Both the position numbers and the translations under genes were made by a program. The notes under the pieces are model-generated. The model did no database searches, was not told where the DNA came from, and worked only from the letters and a program-made list of their open reading frames with translations. Below, piece after piece: positions 44,136-54,163 of a stretch of DNA of 64,000 bases (its first letter is position 1; each line of letters opens with the position of its first letter). The stretch covers positions 372,001-436,000 of the forward strand of contig NHNW01000046.1 in assembly GCA_002786025.1 (NCBI GenBank), in the 5' to 3' direction. The stretch comes from Zasmidium citrigriseum. Taxonomy: Eukaryota; Ascomycota; Dothideomycetes; Mycosphaerellales; Mycosphaerellaceae.

Positions 44136-46599
44136 TTGATAGCGATTTAGTTAGCGAGGCCCATCGAATGAAAGGCCTCCAGCTCGGTGTGACCAGGGTC
44201 GAGTAAACACCAGCCAGCCAGTAAGCTAACGCCGGGCATGGGCGCTTATTATACGGGCCTGGCGTGCGGCAGACGGCGGCCCAGCTGACGGGGAAGAATG
44301 ACGGCGGCGATGCGTGTGGTGAGGAGGTGGTGAGGGTGGTGCTGGCGGCGATGTGCTGTCGCCGGCCTGTTCTGCTGGACGCAGGCGTGGTGGTGGTGGC
44401 CGTCCTGCGGGTGGAGGAGGAAGAAGACGAGCAGAACAAGGACGATCCCAGAGGCGACACTAGCGCCAACTCTATTCAATGCATCCACCATCACACTTTG
44501 CACCTGTTCTTTTGCAGTACAACAACCGCTGCTGACTATTGAATATTCATCACTACTACTGCTACTAACAGTATTGAATGCATCCTGCTATTGAAATGCT
44601 AGGGCGTCCGCGGGCTGCAGCGCCCAGGCCGATCCTCGTCTTGCTTGATTGAGTGCATCAGAGGAGGCGTTTCAGAAGCTGTGAGCCACCGTGCCGGATG
44701 TCTGCACTCGCCCAATCGACAACCTCTCCTGCTGCACAGCACACCCTTTGCTGCCGTCGTCACCGCAGGCTCAGCGCCCTCCGCACGCGACATTGGCCAT
44801 TCCGCGGAGGTGGTGAGACAGCAGCCTGACCGACGTGGCCCGCTCGTACGGCCGGGCTGTTGTCATCAATTGAATTGTGGTGTTGGCCTTGTGACGAACG
44901 CCCGCTCTGTGCTCCAGTCTCATCCTGCGCGCCGACTTGTGGCTGTCACAGTCGACAAAACTCAATCTCTGCCCTCCAACTCCGCCAGGGCTCGCCTCTC
45001 TCCGAGTTCACGATCGCCGCAAGGTGTTGATTCCTACGACGACTCGCTCGCACCAAATCTTACGCCAGATTTTGGTTGCAAACTCTGCCTCTGTTCGCAT
45101 GGAACGTCCAACAGCCGTCCGAACTCAAATCTTCGTACCGTCGACGACACGAACTGCGACGCTCGGCAGCAACTTTCACCATTCTTCCACTTATCATCTG
45201 CCCTGTCAGGACAATTTACAGTGAGCCTCGTCAGCCTCGAATGTCGCCCATCAGCCACGTGCCCGTCTGTTCTGGATGCCGCCCGCTCGCCAAGCTCCGG
45301 TCAGATTCACATCCTCTTCGCCAAACGGTCGATAGTCCCATTCGAGCGCTTGCAATCTATTCTGTAATCCAGCGCTTACCTCGGATCGTCCCCCATAAAC
45401 ATGACGCAGTCGCATCCTCGCCGGTCGGAGATCAAACCACTCGCTCGTTTGATCTGCTTTCGGTCGACGATTGATCGAATGCGGTCCCATAGCCGATGGA
45501 GCTCGAGGTGGAGGATCAGGTGTGGTGGGCGTACCTGCAGCCCAAGCTTCGCTGATGCTGCACTACTCAGGGGAAACTGCCACCTGCATGCTCTCTTGCC
45601 TTTCTCCAACCTGATCATGCGCACACCCGCCCGTTTTAACGCCTTCAAGCCTTGGAACCGATGCAGATTTCAGGGACGGACCTTATCTCAGCCGGCGCCT
45701 TGATAGCAGAGTGGAGTCGTCATCAACGCCATCGTTCACCATCGGCCAATACTCGCTTCAGCCCGTCCTCTCCTCTATCTTCTACGGTACAGGTCTTATA
45801 CGACCCAGACTCTGCTCAGTGCTGACAATAATCACCTCGCCTACCTCATCCGCGTCGTCCTCGCCGAGAAAGACGATCAAGGCCGACCGGAAACCGCTTT
45901 CCTTCGCCCCGAGTCGGCACGATCCAGCATCGCCAAACGCCTTCCGTCGGCTCGAGCACGACGGCCAACGCCAGCTGCTAAACATGGACGCCGGGCGTCA
46001 TGCTCGTGCTTTGCTCCATAACCTGACGAGCGACCCACAACGACCATCTCGCAAGATGCCGAATCCGTCGACATCATAAGTTAACGCTTCCCAAAGCATT
46101 CACTCACGACTCGCCAACGAAAGCCAAAACTTCGGCTTCTCCACGGCCCATGAGACAGACGACATGTAACATATCATGCAGCTCATACTTGCATCAGCAA
46201 AGTCGTGGAATAAATGAATGACGCCTACACAGACTTCATCTATGCAAAGCAAACGAAAAGCAGAAGTTCGCTTCGGCCAAACCATCTAATCTATATCCCA
46301 GCCATCAGATATTGCTATACTACTGCAGGTACGCGAGGGTCCGCTCACCAAGCGCGGGCCAACACTGTCGTCCGCATTTGGCAACATCAGACTTCACGTT
46401 CGATGTCGCCCCATCCTGGGACTCCACGCTGTTGGACAGGGATTGGGGAGGTTGGGTTGTGTAAAGATAGCTATGGTATAGGCGATCTGTGCGTAGTTGC
46501 CTTGCCATGTGCGCAATCAGGTTGCGATGGCAGCCACCCGGAAGTTTGCAGATTCGTTGGTTTGTGGAGAGGTGAGACCTCATGAGTCGTTCAAAGACG
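44136..46599. other. Gene-poor 2.5-kb interval with leader-like and coding-like stretches
   Basis: The first 450 bp is the BEM3-like promoter. From about 44700 to 46080 the plus strand is C-rich and resembles a long fungal 5' leader. It also contains segments with protein-like codon choice in three different frames (for example 45239-45475, 45625-45770 and 45825-46010). I could not join them with consensus introns, so no gene is called. Possible explanations are a multi-exon gene, a non-coding transcript or a decayed gene. From 46080 to 46599 nothing is seen. Confidence 0.35.
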
Positions 46600-46974
46600 T
46601 CAATCGATCACATTAACACATTTGATGTGAGGATCTTGATGGGTGGTCTGATCATAATCGAGTACGGAAGTGGGCATGCGGACGTTCATGTTGGAAGAGG
46701 TGTGGCAGGTAAGGCGACTGCTCCAGCCTCCGGATTCTTCGCTAGACTCCTGTTGCCTCTGCCAGGTAGCAAGGGACGCTCCAACAGAGTATGCAGACCC
46801 AAGGGCGTCGAAGTTATCAATGTTTGTGAAGAGACCATCTCCAACAACATCGCAAGTCTTCATAGCCCCCAAGTTTTCTTCGCCACTCCTGAAAGCTCCG
46901 CCATCCGCTCGTAATCCAATCTCCAGGAACGAACCAGGTCTCTGACCATCTACAATGTCTTCTAGTTCACTCAT
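46600..46974 (-). CDS. Hypothetical protein (weakly supported)
   Basis: A 124-aa frame from the ATG at 46974 (MSELEDIVDGQRPGSF) to a stop at 46600. Composition is protein-like and balanced, with no signal peptide or membrane segment. Just upstream on the same strand a good GTAAGC donor and a CTTTCTCCCAG acceptor (about 47034-46988) would remove a leader intron, which supports transcription from this strand. No domain recognised; could be a chance frame. Divergent from the small gene at 47171. Confidence 0.35.
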   Translation of the reverse strand: MSELEDIVDGQRPGSFLEIGLRADGGAFRSGEENLGAMKTCDVVGDGLFTNIDNFDALGSAYSVGASLATWQRQQESSEESGGWSSRLTCHTSSNMNVRMPTSVLDYDQTTHQDPHIKCVNVID

Positions 46975-47170
46975 GAGTGACTTGATCCTGGGAGAAAGCC
47001 TCAGTTCTCTCTTTTTCAATTGTGACAAGCTGCTTACCTTTACCCTTGTCGAGAGGCTGTCCCAAACCTCCGGGTCGCGCACCAGGAAATAAAATCACAC
47101 CTTCGAGACCTTCCCTTCCTTTATCCTACCTCGAACGTCTGACAAGAACCCTTCGAACAGCAGAAAGAGA

Positions 47171-47485
47171 ATGGCCGCCATGGACACAGAGACCCTCAGC
47201 GCGCACCTCATGACCCTCCCCCAAGAACTCTACGACCTCATCTACGACTACACCTTCACGGTCCCATTCGAAACCACCATCCTCATCTCCAAAACCCTCA
47301 AACCACCACCCATCGTCCAAGTCTCCTCCACGACCCGCGCATCTTTGGCCCGACAGTACTACCTCCGCAACACCTTCGAACCAGGCGAAGATTTCATTCA
47401 GGACCTGGACCTGCGCACGCTCAGCGAATGGTACATGACCGTGCCACTGGCCTTTCGCCTGTACATCAACAGAGGGGCCATCTAA
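47171..47485 (+). CDS. Small F-box-like protein
   Basis: Intronless, 104 aa. Begins MAAMDTETLSAHLMTLPQELYDLIYDYTF, where LPQELYDLIYDYTF is the short F-box-like N-terminal motif found in many small Dothideomycete proteins. The remainder is one small domain ending LAFRLYINRGAI. F-box motifs recruit Skp1 of SCF ubiquitin ligases, but at this length there is no separate substrate domain. It converges on the methyltransferase (22 bp between stops). It is not closely related to the F-box family at 58.9-63.4 kb. Confidence 0.62.
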   Translation: MAAMDTETLSAHLMTLPQELYDLIYDYTFTVPFETTILISKTLKPPPIVQVSSTTRASLARQYYLRNTFEPGEDFIQDLDLRTLSEWYMTVPLAFRLYINRGAI

Positions 47486-47507
47486 ATCTTGGCGTGGGGA
47501 GATATTA

Positions 47508-48892
47508 CTACTTCCACCAGTCTTTTCGTTTCTCGCTGGCATCTTTCATTGCTGGTTTTCGCGCGATCCAGTATTCCGCGACGTAGCCGTTGCGGTATAA
47601 GGCGCTGCCGTTGAAGTTGTAGACGACTTCTTTCTCTTCTCTCCTCTCTACCACGAAGCCGACGGCTTCTGCGATGGCGATTACTTCCTCTAGCGTCAAC
47701 TGGACGAAGGGGGCGCTGCCGTACAGGAGTGGACCAACGTTAACCCAGATCCCACCGGGTCGGAGGAGCGAATGGATCTTCTCCAGGTAGGCGAGGAGGT
47801 TCCGCGCAGTATCGATGAAGAACAGCGTCGCGATGGCGGAGTATGGTGGCTGAAAAGGAAGAGTCGTGAAGTCTCCTGGAATCAGAAGAGCGGGACCTGC
47901 GAGGAGTTCTGGAGCGCGAATTGTGATGGGGCGGTAGATATCTTCTCGCGTTCGGGCGTGAGACCAGGATTCAAGGAAGGGGTGGAGAGTTTGATGGTGG
48001 CCTGGAGGGAGGGAAGCGATGTAGAGATAGGCCAGGTTCATGAAGTCGTCTTTTTCGTTCGTTGTGACTGAAATATGGCGGGAATCGAGAAGAGAAATTT
48101 CGTGCGCGAGACGGCCGAGTCCTGCCCCCGGGACAAGGACCTTGTAGTCTTCTTGGAGTGAAGATGTTGAAAGATGCTCGCTGATGGCGTCGAGGATGTA
48201 GGGGAATGTGGCGTCTCGCTCAGCATGACCTGGGGAAGACCAGTCGCGGACCATGTGTTTCAAGGCGTGAGATGTGTGCGTGCGGAGCACCTTTAGCTTG
48301 TTATCTTTCGCTTTCTGCTCTTGGGCTTCGAAGTCCTTGATGAAGTTGTCCAGCTCCGAGCGGGAGATGTTGTAGTAAGACAAGGCATTCTTCACAATAG
48401 CATTGGTTAGGATCGCATTTTCATCCAGAAGCGAGCGAGCCCTGTCGAAGTTCTGATTGTAATGGATTGTAGAATCGAAGATCTAATACTGATTAGCATT
48501 TTAACATTCAGGGACGTGATGAGCTCACTTACCTTTTTGTGATTCTTCGGCACATGCTTGTAGAGTCCTTCGAAACGATCGATCTCCGCTCCAGCGATGT
48601 CCCTGTACTTGTCGAATCCACAAAGTGCTTCCAATACGCTCCATCGAGGATGCTTGTTGTTCCATCTTCCGTGGCGTCGGTCTATTTCATGCAGTACTCG
48701 CTCTCGTTCGGTCGCATAACGTTCGTCTCTGGGTAGACATCGAGGCTCCAACAGGCCTGTGACGTGGTATTGGGACGGCGACGAGGTACTTGATGCTGGC
48801 TTCCCAGCATGTGCAACCTGAAGACTTGATATGACCAGCAGTAAGACCAGCAGCAAGCCGGCATACACAGAGTTCTGCTGAATGCGTGCCAT
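47508..48892 (-). CDS. Carnosine N-methyltransferase-like enzyme (N2227 family) with signal/anchor
   Basis: Two exons, 48892-48533 and 48482-47508, with a 50-bp intron (GTAAGT donor, GCTAATC branch, TTAG acceptor), giving about 444 aa. The catalytic domain is clear: SAM-binding VLVPGAGLGRLAHEIS (about residue 210), then GDFTTLPF, LFFIDTARNLLAYLEKIHSLLRPGGIWVNVGPLLYG, and the C-terminal LTLEEVIAIAEAVGF, all diagnostic of the N2227/CARNMT1 family that methylates histidine-type substrates using S-adenosylmethionine. Unusually, the N-terminus carries a strong hydrophobic segment (SVYAGLLLVLLLVISSLQVAHA) resembling a signal peptide or anchor, predicting entry into the ER. The usual enzyme is cytosolic or nuclear. 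The in-frame ATG at 48892 is the first available. Confidence 0.85.
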
Positions 48893-49621
48893 TCTCACAG
48901 CCGCATTTTGATCCAAGAGCGATGTTTCCGAGACCGATTAGAGGACTGGGACTGGTGCATCAAATTTTTGGCGGTTCTTCGTGCCCGAGACATGGTGTTG
49001 CTCGTGTTGAGAATGCTGGTGGATATGCTAAGAAATGCCAATGCTGAGGAAGCGGACCTTGATGGACACTACTTGTGGGTGCGATTCTGTCGATGTACGC
49101 AATGGCTCGAGGGCGTTTTTTCGAAAATCATATCGATACCAGAAAGAGATGAAAGAGATATCAGGGAAATAGTAGACTTACAATGGATGGTAACTTCTTC
49201 CCGAATACCATCCGCCGGAATATACTCGTCCGAGTGTGCTTTTCAGACCCGTCACTTGGTAGGTTGGTTAGCAACTTCGCCCCATGTTTCTCATAGTCAG
49301 GCACGGATTCGAGAGGGCATCACAGAATAGCAAACCTTTCAAAATCGTCCTCGTTGTTGGTTCGCCTAATGTTCCTGATCGGATTTTTGGTCCGCTGAAA
49401 ATGAAGGTTTCAATCAGGCACATCACACCGCTCGCCTTCTGCTTGCCATTTCGTTTCCATTTTCACGGATGTGCCTTAGCCCTTGGAAGCCATGTGAAGG
49501 GAACGAAACGGTCTCCGAAGGACGGATGATGTGCGGAAAGGTCTCGATGAGAAGTTGAGGAAAGCTCTGCCCCTGGAAGAGCTTGTGTGGGGCGGTAGAC
49601 GTCGCGGCCGGCAGATCATCC
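48893..49621. other. Intergenic region upstream of the methyltransferase
   Basis: 729 bp. Open frames on the plus strand (for example 48908-49330) lack family motifs. No gene called. Confidence 0.4.
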
Positions 49622-49969
49622 ATGATGGCATCCAATGCTCGATTTTACATTGCTGTAGAACCGGCAGCGGGAGAGAATCGCGATCCGTCCTTAACCATCA
49701 TGTCGGCTGCGCTGTACTACGTCGCCCGCTTCAGTGTGGCGCTGGCCGTGCCTCTGATTCTTTCAGCCTTTGCGCCACGTTCGACCTCGTCGCCAGTCCA
49801 TCGTGTTCCGCCAAAGCAGGTCAAAGAGATGTCCGGCAGTCGAACCACTGGAAGTGAGGACCGCCGTCAACCAGTCCAGGTGGATCAGCAAGACAAGCCG
49901 CCCATCAAGATTTCGCTGCGTAGCGGATCAAGAAAGATATGGGTCAAACCACGCAAGGAGGAGGATTGA
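49622..49969 (+). CDS. Hypothetical single-helix membrane protein (weakly supported)
   Basis: A 115-aa frame from the ATG at 49622 (MMASNARFYIAVEPAAGEN). One hydrophobic stretch (ALYYVARFSVALAVPLILSAF, about residues 30-50) is followed by a basic, polar tail rich in Lys, Arg and Gln, ending KPRKEED. Such a layout would suit a small membrane-anchored protein. No homologue is recognised and there is no intron to support it; it may be a chance frame. Confidence 0.3.
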   Translation: MMASNARFYIAVEPAAGENRDPSLTIMSAALYYVARFSVALAVPLILSAFAPRSTSSPVHRVPPKQVKEMSGSRTTGSEDRRQPVQVDQQDKPPIKISLRSGSRKIWVKPRKEED

Positions 49970-50749
49970 CGGCGACTCGCGCGAAGATAGGATAATGAAC
50001 CACATAGCCTCCTTGCCGTGTCTAGGCCATGGCGTTAAGGACCGGTGCTTTCGGGATGCGCGGATAGCATACCAGGGGTCAACCAAAAGCCGCGCAACAG
50101 TGCAGATGAATGTTGATTGTGACTGAAAAGGCATCAAAGTCCGAAAGCGGATGAGCACATTGTGCATCTCGGGGCTGAAAAGGTGGACGCTAGGGCGATA
50201 GATAAGGCAAGAAGCAAGAGCGTTGGCGTGTTGTACAGAGAAGATGGTTGTACGATTCCTCGCTTTCTCGAGCGAGCGAAACTTGGAAGTTCAGCCCCTG
50301 TGCAAGGGAAGATCCTTTGCTGCCCCTTGCCCATCATGACACCGCGGAACCAAGCTGTGATGAAGCCGAGCAGGTGATGGTCTTTCGACACGTGAAGGCC
50401 GAAGAAGATTCATTGTGATGCGGGCAAAGGCGGCTTTGCGGGTTGAATAGCAGCATGATGTGGTATGAAGTGAGGTTGACGATTGGCAACGGTTGCTGGA
50501 GTCTCGAACGGTTTGGAGAAGAATCTGGAGAGGTTGGCCTGGTGGGGCCTCTCAATAAGCTTTTCGTAGCGCAGGCCAGGCACGAACGGGGTCGGCACGA
50601 TCAGCGTGGCAGTGAGTCCACACGCCCACAACTCACCTGCTGACGCCGCCCAATTCCCTTTCTTTCTTTTCCCATCACCATTCACCTCCATACCACCGCT
50701 CTCCACAACCTTCTGACCACACCCGGCCGATGCTCCTGTCCATGGCAAC
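49970..50749. other. Upstream region of IRE1
   Basis: 780 bp with a C/T-rich end (about 50630-50749) just before the IRE1 start, consistent with its leader. Nothing else identified. Confidence 0.4.
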
Positions 50750-53700
50750 ATGCCGCCCGGACGACCCCCAGGCGCTCATGGAGGACCTTTCCGCATGCGC
50801 GACGTAGCCCTCCTGCTCACCCTGGGCTTTGCTCCTCTCGCCGCGGCCGCTCTGCAGCAGCAGCCGTACGCATCCCACGACGCCGACGATGTGGCCAATG
50901 CCGCCTCGTCCGCCCAGCAGCCATGGCACGCCTCTGTCGCCGACTCGCTGCACACTCCGCTCAGCGGACAGCGCGGCTTCCGTGACACGGATGCCAACGT
51001 AAACAACAATAAAGACAACTCCGCGCGGACTTCCTCCAACCAGCGCGCCCTTGCGACTGTGTCCTCCCCGTCCGAGTCTCACTCGGCGGGCGGACACCCT
51101 CCTGCCCCATGGTCAGTCACTTCGAGTACTGCCCTGCCCCCAACGCGACAAACGGCGCGGTCTCTGCAGGATTGGCAAGTCGAGGACATTATGCTCCTGG
51201 CGACGGTTGACGGAAAGCTCCACGCACTCGAACGAGCCACCGGTCACCCAAGATGGGTCTTGGAGACCGACAGAGAGATGGTCGAAACCACTCGACACCG
51301 TCGACAGAACAAGACGGTCGATGAGCAAGGCGTGGAACAAGAAGATCCACTATTCATCGTCGAGCCCAGTCAGGATGGCAGTATCTATTTGCTTGCCCCT
51401 GGCTTCGGCCTTCGAAAGCTAGATTACACTGTCCGACAGCTGGTAGAGCTCTCACCTTACGCGGGAGATGGCTATCCAGCTGTTGCCTACACAGCCGAAA
51501 AGAGGAACACACTTTATACCGTGGATGCGGCCACCGGCAACATCCTCAAATCATTCAGCTCTGCTGGATCTATTGTCAATGATGACAGGAGCTGCAGACG
51601 CGCCAGTCCACTGGACGTCGAGGCAACCGAATGCGAGCCCATTGGCACACTCACGGTCGGTCGGACCGAATACACGATTGGCGTTCAGGACAGAAACACT
51701 GGAGAGCCGATCAGCACCATCAGATACTTTGAATGGGGACCCAACAATCGAGATCAAGATCTCCGCGTCAAATACAAGGAGACGATGGATCACAAGTACG
51801 TCTACTCCAAGTTCGACGGGGAGATTCAATGCATGGACTACAGCCGTTCGAAATACCACACTGCACTCAAGCCCAAGTACAGGCAGAAATTGTCAACACC
51901 CGTAGCGAGGGTGTTTGACGTCGTTCGGCCAACTGATGACCTTTCCAGCGATGCTGCTTTGGTCATTCTACCCCAACCCACAGGGCCAAGCGGAAGCGAA
52001 CTTGAGGATGATGTTGAAAGTGTGTGGGTTGATTGCACCAAGGCGGGGAATTGGTATGCGATGTCTGAGAAGAAGTATCCAACAGTCACGGAGAAAGCAC
52101 CACCCGCACGATACCTCGAAGCCGGTGACTCAAGGCATCTCCCTCTTCAACGGAAGCACTTCGCGGGTGTGCATTACCTCAGTCTGGACGAACATTATCG
52201 TGGGTCGAATCGAGTCGATGGGCCTGACATGATGACCATTGACGGGCCACCTGTGGATACCGACGTGGAACCCTTCGCCCAAAGACATGACAACAGAGAC
52301 TCTACCACACTCGTGCAGTTCTTGATTGTGATCATCATGGGTCTCCTCAGTGCTGGTGTTTATTTCCAGAAGCCGGTCGCCCTGGGACCATATGTGAAAA
52401 ACTTTCTCGCGGGCCAGCAAGTCGTGATGCCTCTGGGAGACAAGCCTGTGCCGGAAGCTCAGGTCGAGGATGTTCAGATTCGCGAAGGGGAACCTGCGAA
52501 GGAAACTATCTTCCCTCACGATGCCAAGTCTGCCCCACAAGTTCGATTTGCAGAGACCGTGAAAGTGGACGAGAAGTTGGAAGAAGAAGTCGTTGAAGGC
52601 GAAGACGACGCCAAGGAGGACGCGGAGCCAAAGAAGAAGAAAGCCACACGAGGCAAACGAGCCGGTCGTAAGCAGAAGGAGAAAGAGGCAGCACAGGCGG
52701 AAGCTCGTGCGAAGAAGAACGGTACTGTCGCAATCACTGAAGCTACGAAGGTCATCACGGTCGACGACTCAGAGAGCGCTCAAGTCACTGGACCCATACA
52801 GATCAACAGCCTCATCATCAACACTGACAGCATCATTGGGCAAGGCAGCTGTGGAACGATCGTCTTCACTGGTGCCTTTGAAGGTCGCGAGGTCGCAGTC
52901 AAGCGAATGTTGTCCCAATACTACGAGCTGGCTTCCCAAGAGGTGTCTTTCCTGCAACAGAGTGACGATCACCCAAACGTTGTTAGATACTTCTGCCAAC
53001 AGAAAGACGACCACTTTCTCTACATCGCTGTCGAGCTGTGTCAAGCAAGTCTTTTCGAGGTCTGGGAGGCTGAGAATGCGAGGACAGAAGAGCGGCGGCA
53101 GCGTCTTCGCCAGCTGAAGAGCACCATGCAGCAGAACATGACAAAGACTCTGCATCAGCTTGCCGCCGGTCTCTGCCACTTGCACAACCTCCGCATCATC
53201 CACCGAGACATCAAGCCTCAGAACATCCTGGTGGCATATCCCAAGAAGACACAGCAACCCAATGATACTCGTCTGGTGATCTCCGACTTTGGCCTTGGTA
53301 AGAACTTGCCCGAGAACGTCAGCACACTCGTGGATCCTACCGGCAACGCTGGCACGTCTGGCTGGAAGGCGCCCGAGTTGATCAGTCAACCCAAGGAAAC
53401 CACAAGCAGCAACACTCACAGCACATCCAACGGCAGCGAAAGCGGTACATCTGGATTCAGTGGCGTCAAGCGTGCTGCTGATATCTTCTCCCTTGGCTGT
53501 CTCTTCTTCTGGGCATTGACCGATGGAGTGCATCCTTTCGAGGATGCCCACGGCTGGCCGCAGTTACGTGAGTACAACATCAAGCAAGACAAGAAGAACA
53601 TGGAGGCGCTTCAGCAGTGGTACGATGCGTATGAGCCCATGCAGTTGATATCATCAATGCTGGAGCATCAGCCAGAGAACCGGCCAACCGCGCAAGCCGT

Positions 53701-54163
53701 GCTCAATCATCCGTATTTCTGGACACCAGAGAAGCGCCTTGCGTTCCTGTGCGACGTGTCTGATCACTTCGAAAGAGAGCCACGTGGCACCTACGACGAC
53801 GGATATGCTGGCGATTCGTTGCATCTTCACATGCTCGAGCAACGCGCTCCAGAAGTGATCGGCGAACCTTTCGATTTCCTCGCCAAGCTGGATCGATCAT
53901 TCGTTGACACCCTTGGCAGACAGCGAAAGTATAGCGGCTACAGGCTTCTGGATCTCTTGAGGGCGCTTCGGAACAAGAAGAACCACTACGAAGACATGCC
54001 TGAGGATGTCAAGAAACGCGTTGGCCCACTGCCTGGCGGCTATCTCAACTACTGGACCCACAGGTTCCCGAAGCTGCTGATGACTTGTTATCAGGTCGTG
54101 CATGAGATCAACGTGCAAGGCAATGACCGGTTCAAGGGGTACTCTGAGCTTGGGAGCTCGTAA
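50750..54163 (+). CDS. IRE1: ER-stress sensor kinase/endoribonuclease IRE1
   Basis: Intronless, 1137 aa. It senses unfolded proteins in the ER lumen and splices HAC1/hacA-type mRNA. A signal peptide (about 16-34, VALLLTLGFAPLAAAAL) precedes a lumenal beta-propeller-like sensor domain starting LLATVDGKLHALERATGHPRW. One transmembrane helix (about 522-541, FLIVIIMGLLSAGVYF) leads to a Lys/Glu-rich linker and then the kinase: Gly-loop GQGSCGTIVF, lysine in AVKRML, catalytic HRDIKPQN (about 818), and SDFGLGKN in place of DFG-context. The KEN RNase domain ends with RNKKNHYEDMPEDVKKRVGPLPGGYLNYWTHRFPKLL, typical of IRE1. A Ser-rich insert lies in the kinase activation segment. Length is normal for filamentous fungi. 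Confidence 0.95.
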   Translation: MPPGRPPGAHGGPFRMRDVALLLTLGFAPLAAAALQQQPYASHDADDVANAASSAQQPWHASVADSLHTPLSGQRGFRDTDANVNNNKDNSARTSSNQRALATVSSPSESHSAGGHPPAPWSVTSSTALPPTRQTARSLQDWQVEDIMLLATVDGKLHALERATGHPRWVLETDREMVETTRHRRQNKTVDEQGVEQEDPLFIVEPSQDGSIYLLAPGFGLRKLDYTVRQLVELSPYAGDGYPAVAYTAEKRNTLYTVDAATGNILKSFSSAGSIVNDDRSCRRASPLDVEATECEPIGTLTVGRTEYTIGVQDRNTGEPISTIRYFEWGPNNRDQDLRVKYKETMDHKYVYSKFDGEIQCMDYSRSKYHTALKPKYRQKLSTPVARVFDVVRPTDDLSSDAALVILPQPTGPSGSELEDDVESVWVDCTKAGNWYAMSEKKYPTVTEKAPPARYLEAGDSRHLPLQRKHFAGVHYLSLDEHYRGSNRVDGPDMMTIDGPPVDTDVEPFAQRHDNRDSTTLVQFLIVIIMGLLSAGVYFQKPVALGPYVKNFLAGQQVVMPLGDKPVPEAQVEDVQIREGEPAKETIFPHDAKSAPQVRFAETVKVDEKLEEEVVEGEDDAKEDAEPKKKKATRGKRAGRKQKEKEAAQAEARAKKNGTVAITEATKVITVDDSESAQVTGPIQINSLIINTDSIIGQGSCGTIVFTGAFEGREVAVKRMLSQYYELASQEVSFLQQSDDHPNVVRYFCQQKDDHFLYIAVELCQASLFEVWEAENARTEERRQRLRQLKSTMQQNMTKTLHQLAAGLCHLHNLRIIHRDIKPQNILVAYPKKTQQPNDTRLVISDFGLGKNLPENVSTLVDPTGNAGTSGWKAPELISQPKETTSSNTHSTSNGSESGTSGFSGVKRAADIFSLGCLFFWALTDGVHPFEDAHGWPQLREYNIKQDKKNMEALQQWYDAYEPMQLISSMLEHQPENRPTAQAVLNHPYFWTPEKRLAFLCDVSDHFEREPRGTYDDGYAGDSLHLHMLEQRAPEVIGEPFDFLAKLDRSFVDTLGRQRKYSGYRLLDLLRALRNKKNHYEDMPEDVKKRVGPLPGGYLNYWTHRFPKLLMTCYQVVHEINVQGNDRFKGYSELGSS

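Noticed and set aside
44645..45367. 240-codon plus-strand frame
   Set aside because: Arg/Ser/Pro/Cys-rich composition, typical of translating C-rich leader DNA; better-looking segments nearby are in other frames.
45490..46020. Programmed ribosomal frameshift (antizyme-like) as an explanation for frame changes
   Set aside because: None of the frames shows antizyme conserved residues, and two shifts would be needed; kept only as an unexplained interval.
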